Assembly: GCA_937901265.1 (NCBI GenBank)
Contig: CALCHA010000537.1
Coordinates: forward strand, 1 to 10,376
Length of the DNA stretch: 10,376 bases
From: an uncultured Phycisphaerales bacterium
GTDB lineage: Bacteria; Planctomycetota; Phycisphaerae; WQYP01
Direction: 5' to 3'
Part shown: positions 6,293-10,376 of the stretch, piece after piece
Position numbering within the stretch: the stretch's first letter is position 1
Layout of the letters: every line of letters starts with the position of its first letter
Position numbers and translations under genes: made by a program
Notes under the pieces: generated by a model
What the model saw: the letters and a program-made list of their open reading frames with translations, nothing else
What the model was told of the DNA's origin: nothing
Databases searched by the model: none

Positions 6293-6982
6293 ATGGCAGA
6301 GACTCTGGGCGCAAAGCGGCAGCGGATGGACGAGGTGCTGGAGATTTTGCGCCAGCGTTATCCCACGCCGCAATGTGCGCTGCATCATCGCAATGCCTTT
6401 GAACTGCTGGTCGCGACGATTCTCTCGGCGCAATGCACCGACGCCCGGGTGAACCTGGTGACGCCGGCGCTGTTCAAGCACTATCCGACGCCCAAGGCGC
6501 TGGCGCTCTCGCATCCCGCGGAGGTCGAGAAGCTGATCCAGTCGGCGGGATTTTTCCGGGCGAAAACCAAGTCGATTCGCTCGGCGGCCGGAGACATCGT
6601 GGCGCACCACGGCGGCGCGGTGCCAGACACGATGGAGGCGCTGACGGCGCTGCGCGGCGTGGGGCGCAAGACGGCCAACGTGGTGCTGGGCAATGCGTTC
6701 GGACAAAACGTGGGGGTGGTGGTGGACACCCACGTGACGCGGCTGTCGCAGCGGCTGGGATTCTCGCGGCAGAAGGACCCGGTGAAGATCGAGCAGGACC
6801 TGATGAAGCTGGTGCCGCAGGCGGAGTGGACGAATTTTTCGCACCGCCTGATTTTCCTCGGCCGCGAAGTCTGCACCGCCCGACGCCCGAACTGCACCAA
6901 CTGCCCCCTGCTCACACGCTGCCCCACCGGCCCGCGCCTCATCAAGAGCGGAAAGGCCCGAATCACCGACAACGCCCCCTAA
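6293..6982 (+). CDS. nth: endonuclease III, DNA glycosylase/AP lyase
   Basis: A 229-aa bifunctional glycosylase that removes oxidised pyrimidines and cleaves the abasic site in base excision repair. The helix-hairpin-helix LRGVGRKTANVVLGNAFG carries catalytic Lys126, and VVVDTHVTRL carries Asp145 (E. coli K120 and D138). The iron-sulfur loop CTARRPNCTNCPLLTRC has the exact C-x6-C-x2-C-x5-C spacing (Cys194, 201, 204, 210). The length is a little above the usual 211 because of short extensions at both ends. AGGAGG (6278-6283) lies 9 nt before the chosen ATG, inside the 3' end of the membrane-protein gene; the longer frame upstream is rejected. The coding style changes sharply after about 6840: codons before end mostly in G, those after mostly in C. 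It is convergent with the HEPN-like gene. Confidence 0.98.
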   Translation: MAETLGAKRQRMDEVLEILRQRYPTPQCALHHRNAFELLVATILSAQCTDARVNLVTPALFKHYPTPKALALSHPAEVEKLIQSAGFFRAKTKSIRSAAGDIVAHHGGAVPDTMEALTALRGVGRKTANVVLGNAFGQNVGVVVDTHVTRLSQRLGFSRQKDPVKIEQDLMKLVPQAEWTNFSHRLIFLGREVCTARRPNCTNCPLLTRCPTGPRLIKSGKARITDNAP

Positions 6983-7027
6983 ATACCGAACGCCGAACCG
7001 TCCGGTACGCCAGCCGACGAGCCCGGG

Positions 7028-7066
7028 CGGTGGCCGAGGTGGCACAGGATGATGCGGCGGCCACCG
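7028..7066. terminator. 8-bp inverted repeat between convergent genes
   Basis: CGGTGGCC (7028-7035) and GGCCACCG (7059-7066) are exact reverse complements with a 23-nt loop. The structure ends against the stop codon of the minus-strand HEPN-like gene and 46 nt after the nth stop. It has no T-tract on either side, so an intrinsic terminator is unlikely; a structural transcript end or factor-dependent termination for both genes is possible. Confidence 0.35.
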
Positions 7067-7501
7067 TCAATTCGGAGGGGCGGCTTTAAGGGATATGGCG
7101 GGGAGATCCGCCACGACAATGGGAGGTTTTGCCGCGGACAAAAGCTTGCACGCCGACTTTTCGATCGGCTGAACGAGGCCGCCAATCACCCGCTTTTGAA
7201 TTTTCTCCGCCGTGATCCATTTGGAAGGGGCGGCCGAATACCGGGTCACGTGGGACAGATCATAAAGCACGTGAAAAGACTCGTAGATTTTCTCGTAGCG
7301 CTGTTCCGCCTGAAGGATCTGAAGTCGGTCTTGATGACGACTCCGCGCCTTTGCTCTATCGGCGGTCAAGAGAGCCTCAACCAGGTGAAGCATGGAATAG
7401 AGGGACGCTGTGACGATCCAGTCTGGATACGCAGGATCGATGGTTTGGAGAAACCTCCGGTTGTGTTCCCACTGGTCAAGATGATCTTGGACCGAAGCCA
7501 A
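7067..7501 (-). CDS. HEPN-like protein, second gene of a two-gene module
   Basis: A 144-aa mostly helical protein. DWIVTASLYSMLHLVEALL (residues 27-45), SRHQDRL (55-61) and YESFHVLYDLSHVTRY (73-88) match, as I recall it, a family of HEPN-like proteins with a YxxxHxxEAxL helix, an S-H-xx-R segment and a LSxxxRY helix. HEPN proteins include toxins and RNases of defence systems, but the canonical R-x4-6-H nuclease motif is not apparent, so catalytic activity is uncertain. The start is a TTG at 7501, immediately after the upstream gene's TAA with no gap; AGGGGG (7511-7506) lies 4 nt before it and the next Met is at residue 36, inside the first conserved helix. The arrangement implies strict co-translation with the 154-aa partner. 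Confidence 0.65.
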   Translation of the reverse strand: MASVQDHLDQWEHNRRFLQTIDPAYPDWIVTASLYSMLHLVEALLTADRAKARSRHQDRLQILQAEQRYEKIYESFHVLYDLSHVTRYSAAPSKWITAEKIQKRVIGGLVQPIEKSACKLLSAAKPPIVVADLPAISLKAAPPN

Positions 7502-7966
7502 TTAACCCCCTGTTTCGCTGTCCAGCGGAAAAATCCGAAACGCGGTCCGAGCGACGAACCGTTCTATCTCCCAAGCAGGAATCTGCCGGGTTTCGGCATA
7601 GCCAATGCCGCCGCGCGTGTTGAGGTGGATATCGAGCCGAGATTGTTCCAGACCCAGATCAAAATCGTATTCTTCGCTGCTGGGAATGATCAAGAAAACC
7701 GTCTTGTCGCTCCGTAGCTCGACCAGTGCCAGCGCCACCTTTTCCTGCCGATCCTTGCACCAGCCATGGACATGCCGGGCCATAAGGACGAAGTTCTGAG
7801 CCCATGCGCTGGCAGTCATTTCCAGCTTGCACGCACGAACAATCTGCTCGCCCGTGCGAGAAATAATATCCTCATCGGAGGTAATGATCTTGTACTGCTG
7901 AGCGGCGTGCTGCAACTGGTGAATCACGTTCGCTTGGGTTGAAACATCGGTTTTCATGCCTGCCAA
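7502..7966 (-). CDS. unrecognised 154-aa protein, first gene of the HEPN-like module
   Basis: The N-terminal half is helical (QANVIHQLQHAAQQYKIITS, then CKLEMTASAWAQNFVLMAR), and the second half is alpha/beta with VALALVELRSDKTVFLIIPS followed by YDFDLGLEQSRLDIHLN and ETRQIPAWEIERFV. The YDF-x3-L-x3-LD-x-x-L stretch followed by an xQIP segment reminds me of small proteins encoded next to HEPN-like genes, but I cannot name a family. A TTG start at 7966 is preferred over the ATG at 7957 because AGGAGG (7979-7974) sits 7 nt before the TTG; the ATG is then the fourth codon. Its TAA touches the TTG of the HEPN-like gene. A partner, antitoxin or sensor role for the HEPN-like protein is inference from position only. 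Confidence 0.65.
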   Translation of the reverse strand: MAGMKTDVSTQANVIHQLQHAAQQYKIITSDEDIISRTGEQIVRACKLEMTASAWAQNFVLMARHVHGWCKDRQEKVALALVELRSDKTVFLIIPSSEEYDFDLGLEQSRLDIHLNTRGGIGYAETRQIPAWEIERFVARTAFRIFPLDSETGG

Positions 7967-7973
7967 AATCGAT

Positions 7974-7979
7974 CCTCCT
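7974..7979 (-). promoter_or_regulatory. Shine-Dalgarno site supporting a TTG start
   Basis: AGGAGG on the minus strand stands 7 nt before TTG 7966 but 16 nt before ATG 7957. The spacing favours the TTG, so both genes of the module would use rare TTG starts. Confidence 0.6.
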
Positions 7980-7989
7980 CGCTCGTTTA

Positions 7990-8050
7990 GCCCGTCCGGG
8001 CATTCCGTCGCGACGGAGAACGCCGCTGATCCACCTCCCCCGCCGGAGGT
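7990..8050 (-). promoter_or_regulatory. palindrome-rich leader of the HEPN-like module
   Basis: Three inverted repeats fall between the predicted transcription start and the ribosome site: ACCTCC/GGAGGT (8033-8038, 8045-8050; 6-nt loop), a perfect 14-bp palindrome TCCGTCGCGACGGA (8004-8017), and GCCC/GGGC around GTCC (7990-8001). They could be folded RNA in the leader or operators for an autoregulator. Confidence 0.45.
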
Positions 8051-8060
8051 ACTACCCCGT

Positions 8061-8088
8061 ATTTTACGTCGCCGGCCCACAATCGCAA
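8061..8088 (-). promoter_or_regulatory. sigma-70-like promoter for the HEPN-like module
   Basis: On the minus strand TTGCGA (8088-8083) and TAAAAT (8066-8061; 5 of 6 to TATAAT) are 16 nt apart. The start of transcription would be near 8054, leaving about 88 nt of leader before TTG 7966. Confidence 0.5.
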
Positions 8089-8123
8089 ATGTTGGTCCGG
8101 GCGTTTCTTTCCTCGCCACTCTT

Positions 8124-8152
8124 TTCCCAAATCGCCCATCGCCCCCTACCAT
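8124..8152 (+). promoter_or_regulatory. promoter for the RnfC-like gene, leaderless arrangement
   Basis: TTCCCA (8124-8129; 4 of 6) and TACCAT (8147-8152; 4 of 6) are 17 nt apart. The -10-like box ends exactly 6 nt before the ATG at 8159, and no Shine-Dalgarno sequence is present in the pyrimidine-rich upstream region. Confidence 0.5.
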
Positions 8153-8158
8153 AAGCGA

Positions 8159-9370
8159 ATGTTGCGGTTTTTCATGCGGACCAAGGCGATGCCGGGGGGG
8201 CTGGTGTTTGGCCCGGCGGCATGGACGCCGGGGGAGATGCTCAACGCGCCGGCGGGGGCGGCGCAGTTGCCGCACGAGCAATCGGCGCGGGCACCGCACA
8301 CGCGGGCGGAGCTGGTGGGGGTGCTCGAACGGCTGGGGATCGGGCGAACGTCGGGGGTGACGCCCGCGCTGGTGGAGCAGTTGCGTGATCTGGAGGGGCG
8401 GCGTTGCCGGGCGCTGGTGTTGAACCTGCTGCCGACGCAGCCGGAGTTTGCCCTCTCCGAGGCGCTGAGCCGGCTGGCGATTGAGGACTTGCGGGCGGGG
8501 CTGTCGGCGATTCAGCGATCGCTGCGTGGGGAGCGGGTCATCGCGGCGGTGGACAAGCATGATGGGCGGACGCGCAAGCTGTGGCGGCAGGGGGCGAGGA
8601 ATCGGCCGGGGCATGAGGCGACGCCCTACGAGGTGCGGCCGCTGTTGAACCGCTACCCGCAGGCGCATCCGACGCTGCTGATACGGGCGCTCTTCGGCCG
8701 ACGGCTGCAGGTGGGGCATCTGCCATCGCGGAACAACCGGGTGCTGCTGGACCCGGTGACCGCGTGGGCTTTCGGGCGGTATGTGCGGACGGGGGAACTG
8801 TTCACCCACCGGCCGGTGCAGTTGTTCTTTGATCGCGCCTCGGCCCCGCCGAACACGAAGGGCCCGCCGACGCCACTGCTGGTGCTGGCAAAGCTGGGCG
8901 CGCCGGTGGTGGAGCTGCTGAACCAGTACCACATCCGCACAGCGCAGCGGCAGATCATCGCCAACGGGATGCTGGCGGGGGAGGAGGTGGCGGTGGAAGG
9001 AGATTCGGGGGCGGTGGTGACGGCGTGGACGGATTCGCTGGCGGTGCGCGAGCCGCCGGTGAACGAGTCGCCCTATCCCTGCATTGCCTGCGGGTGGTGT
9101 GTGGATGTCTGCCCGACGTCGCTGATTCCGATTCATCTGATGGAGCTGGCGGATCGTGCGCAGCGGTTTGTGGCGGCGGCACCGCTGACGCCGGGCGGGG
9201 GCCTGCCGACGTCGCCGGATCCGTTGGGCGCGCGAGCGGCGCGGGAGGCGCTGCACTGCCTGGGATGCGGGTTGTGTTCCTATGTCTGTCCGACGCGGCT
9301 GCCGCTGACGCAGAAGACGCTGCGGCTGCGGGCGTGGGTCGTGGCGGAGCCGGGGCGTGAGGGGGTGTGA
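8159..9370 (+). CDS. RnfC-like protein with two 4Fe-4S clusters, degenerate flavin/NADH site
   Basis: A 403-aa protein with two C-xx-C-xx-C-xxx-C-P ferredoxin motifs near the C-terminus: CIACGWCVDVCP (Cys308, 311, 314, 318) and CLGCGLCSYVCP (Cys367, 370, 373, 377). The spacing and the flanking domain match RnfC, the membrane-peripheral electron-entry subunit of the Rnf complex. The middle follows the RnfC/NuoF plan: ALVLNLLPTQPEFALSEALS at the place of the N-x-x-ECEP segment, VIAAVDKHDG, RYPQAHPTLLIRALFG, then GAPVVELL. The Gly-rich GAGGAGFPT flavin/NADH loop of true RnfC is not recognisable; GIGRTSGVTP (residues 61-70) occupies the equivalent place and the glutamates of the ECEP region are lost. 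No other rnf gene is present. The ATG at 8159 is set by a -10-like box 6 nt upstream. Electron transfer is likely; its donor and partners are unknown. Confidence 0.8.
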   Translation: MLRFFMRTKAMPGGLVFGPAAWTPGEMLNAPAGAAQLPHEQSARAPHTRAELVGVLERLGIGRTSGVTPALVEQLRDLEGRRCRALVLNLLPTQPEFALSEALSRLAIEDLRAGLSAIQRSLRGERVIAAVDKHDGRTRKLWRQGARNRPGHEATPYEVRPLLNRYPQAHPTLLIRALFGRRLQVGHLPSRNNRVLLDPVTAWAFGRYVRTGELFTHRPVQLFFDRASAPPNTKGPPTPLLVLAKLGAPVVELLNQYHIRTAQRQIIANGMLAGEEVAVEGDSGAVVTAWTDSLAVREPPVNESPYPCIACGWCVDVCPTSLIPIHLMELADRAQRFVAAAPLTPGGGLPTSPDPLGARAAREALHCLGCGLCSYVCPTRLPLTQKTLRLRAWVVAEPGREGV

Positions 9371-9412
9371 GCAGGACGGCGACCGGGGCATAGAAACGGC
9401 TGGGTACAGCTT

Positions 9413-9428
9413 CGTGGAAATTTCCACG
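9413..9428. promoter_or_regulatory. perfect 16-bp palindrome, candidate operator
   Basis: CGTGGAAATTTCCACG is its own exact reverse complement, without a loop. It lies 33-48 bp before the aldo/keto reductase start, reaching into the place where a -35 element would lie for the -10 box at 9449. A homodimeric regulator site is the likeliest reading; a terminator for the RnfC-like gene is less likely since it has no loop or T-tract. Confidence 0.5.
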
Positions 9429-9448
9429 CCATTGCCCAAAAAGCGCGG

Positions 9449-9454
9449 TATGCT
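9449..9454 (+). promoter_or_regulatory. -10-like box TATGCT placed for a leaderless transcript
   Basis: TATGCT ends exactly 6 nt before the ATG at 9461. The matching -35 region (9426-9431, ACGCCA) is poor and is overlapped by the 16-bp palindrome. The GGGGG touching the ATG is too close to act as a ribosome site. Confidence 0.45.
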
Positions 9455-9460
9455 TGGGGG

Positions 9461-10376
9461 ATGCTTAAGAAACTGCTGATACCGGGAACGAGCTTGCGGG
9501 TGGCGGAGTTGGCAATGGGGACCGTGTATTGGGGCAGCCGCTGCGATCCCGCGCGGGTGGGCGAGCTCTACGATGTCTATCGCGAGGCGGGGGGAAATGT
9601 GCTGGACACGGCGCACATCTATGCGGCCTGGAAAGAGGAGGGGCTGGGGGCCAGCGAGCGCGCGGTGGGGCATATTCTCAAGGCTCGCGGGGATCGGCGG
9701 CAGGTGGTGGTCATCACCAAGGGGGGCCATTCCGCCGAGCCCTTTTATCCGCGGCCCAACAAGTACCTCTCGCCGGAGGTGGTGCGGCGGGACATCCAGG
9801 AAAGCCTCGAGCGGCTGGCGGTGGACACGATCGACCTCTACTTTTTGCACCGCGACGACCCGCGCGTGCCGGTGGAGGAGATCATCGACATGATGAATGA
9901 GGCCGTGGCGGAAGGATGGATTCGCTACTTCGGAGAGAGCAACTGGTTGCGCCATCGGGTGGAGGCGGCCAACCGCTATGCGGCGGGCCTGAGCAACGCG
10001 GGGCAGGTGAACATGGGGTTTGTGGCGTCGCAGCCGGAGTTCAGCCTGGCCGAGCCCAATGCGGCGGAGGCGACGGCAGACCCGGCGACGCGCTTCCTGC
10101 GGCCGGCGGATGTCGCGTGGCAGACGCAAACGGGCATTCCGGCATTTTGTTATACGGCGGCGGCGCAGGGGTATTTCGCGACGGGCGGGCAGAAGGGGAC
10201 GAAGGCGTATGACAATGCGGTCTCGCGCGGGCGGCTGGCGCGGGCCCAGGAATTGGCGGCGCGGGCGGGAACCACCACGGGGCAGGTGGCGCTGGCGTAC
10301 GTGCGCGGGCAGGATTTCCCGGCGATCCCGATCGTGGCAACGAGGATGTGGGGCACCTGCGCGAGGCGATCGCGGC
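9461..10376 (+). CDS. aldo/keto reductase, 3' end cut by window and probably frameshifted
   Basis: An NADPH-dependent oxidoreductase of the aldo/keto reductase superfamily (TIM barrel), running off the right edge. The catalytic tetrad is complete: Asp49 and Tyr54 in NVLDTAHIYAAW, Lys87 in VVVITKGGH and His130 in LYFLHRDDP. The cofactor half is also typical: YFGESNW (residues 156-162), VASQPEFSL and TGQVALAYVRGQ. The substrate is not predictable. After PAIPIVA the frame reads TRMWGTCARRSR, which is not family-like, whereas the frame one base over gives NEDVGHLREAI, the expected continuation of PIVG; this indicates one missing G near 10337. The start at 9461 has a -10-like box 6 nt upstream. 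It lies 90 bp after the RnfC-like gene. Confidence 0.9.
   Translation, partial: MLKKLLIPGTSLRVAELAMGTVYWGSRCDPARVGELYDVYREAGGNVLDTAHIYAAWKEEGLGASERAVGHILKARGDRRQVVVITKGGHSAEPFYPRPNKYLSPEVVRRDIQESLERLAVDTIDLYFLHRDDPRVPVEEIIDMMNEAVAEGWIRYFGESNWLRHRVEAANRYAAGLSNAGQVNMGFVASQPEFSLAEPNAAEATADPATRFLRPADVAWQTQTGIPAFCYTAAAQGYFATGGQKGTKAYDNAVSRGRLARAQELAARAGTTTGQVALAYVRGQDFPAIPIVATRMWGTCARRSR

Noticed and set aside
5927..7045. 372-codon minus-strand frame opposite nth
   Set aside because: nth on the other strand has all catalytic and iron-sulfur residues; the antisense translation is low-complexity.
1821..7501. Classical MNT-HEPN toxin-antitoxin pair
   Set aside because: The nucleotidyltransferase and the HEPN-like gene are about 5 kb apart, each with its own different partner and promoter.
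8159..9370. Part of a complete Rnf complex
   Set aside because: No rnfA, B, D, E or G gene is adjacent within the window, and the flavin/NADH loop is not recognisable.
7967..10129. Very long minus-strand extension upstream of the 154-aa protein
   Set aside because: It is antisense to the RnfC-like and aldo/keto reductase genes, is rich in Arg/His/Pro, and a strong ribosome site marks the start at 7966.

Overview
The window is a stretch of GC-rich bacterial chromosome with ordinary housekeeping genes and some poorly described small modules. Several traits point to Planctomycetota, possibly class Phycisphaerae: a dehydratase / long acyl carrier protein / dehydratase cluster of a type I associate with that phylum, a secreted protein with a HEAT-like N-terminus, and the overall codon use. 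This placement comes from recognising protein style, not from a database search.

Layout. Bases 1-1814 (+) hold most of uvrB, cut by the left edge. Convergent to it, 6 bp away, is a two-gene unit on the minus strand (2520-1821): a 70-aa protein overlapping a nucleotidyltransferase-fold protein. Upstream on the same strand lie a secreted protein of unknown function (3938-2622) and a three-gene fatty-acid-type operon (5569-4038): hotdog dehydratase, 129-aa acyl carrier protein, second hotdog dehydratase. The spacer between the last two is made almost entirely of a GAAACTCG-type repeat with a 12-bp inverted repeat. A divergent promoter region (about 5638-5709) separates this operon from a plus-strand pair, a DUF4149-like membrane protein and endonuclease III (nth). 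Convergent to nth is a minus-strand pair (7966-7067): an unrecognised 154-aa protein and a HEPN-like protein, both apparently starting with TTG, behind a palindrome-rich leader. Divergent from it are a stand-alone RnfC-like iron-sulfur protein (8159-9370) and an aldo/keto reductase (9461 to the right edge), whose reading frame appears broken by a missing base near 10337.

How the genes relate. UvrB and Nth are DNA repair proteins but lie in separate units. The fatty-acid-type operon lacks a ketosynthase here, so it probably supplies dehydration steps and a dedicated carrier to enzymes encoded elsewhere. The two small pairs look like accessory two-gene modules; toxin-antitoxin or defence roles are possible but not shown by the sequence.

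The most striking cross-gene pattern is regulatory. Four genes, each first in its transcription unit or preceded by a gap, carry a TANNNT -10-like box exactly 6 nt before the start codon and no usable Shine-Dalgarno sequence. That is the signature of leaderless mRNAs. Other genes in the same window have clear AGGAGG sites. Codon use also switches, sometimes inside a gene, between G-ending and C-ending styles.
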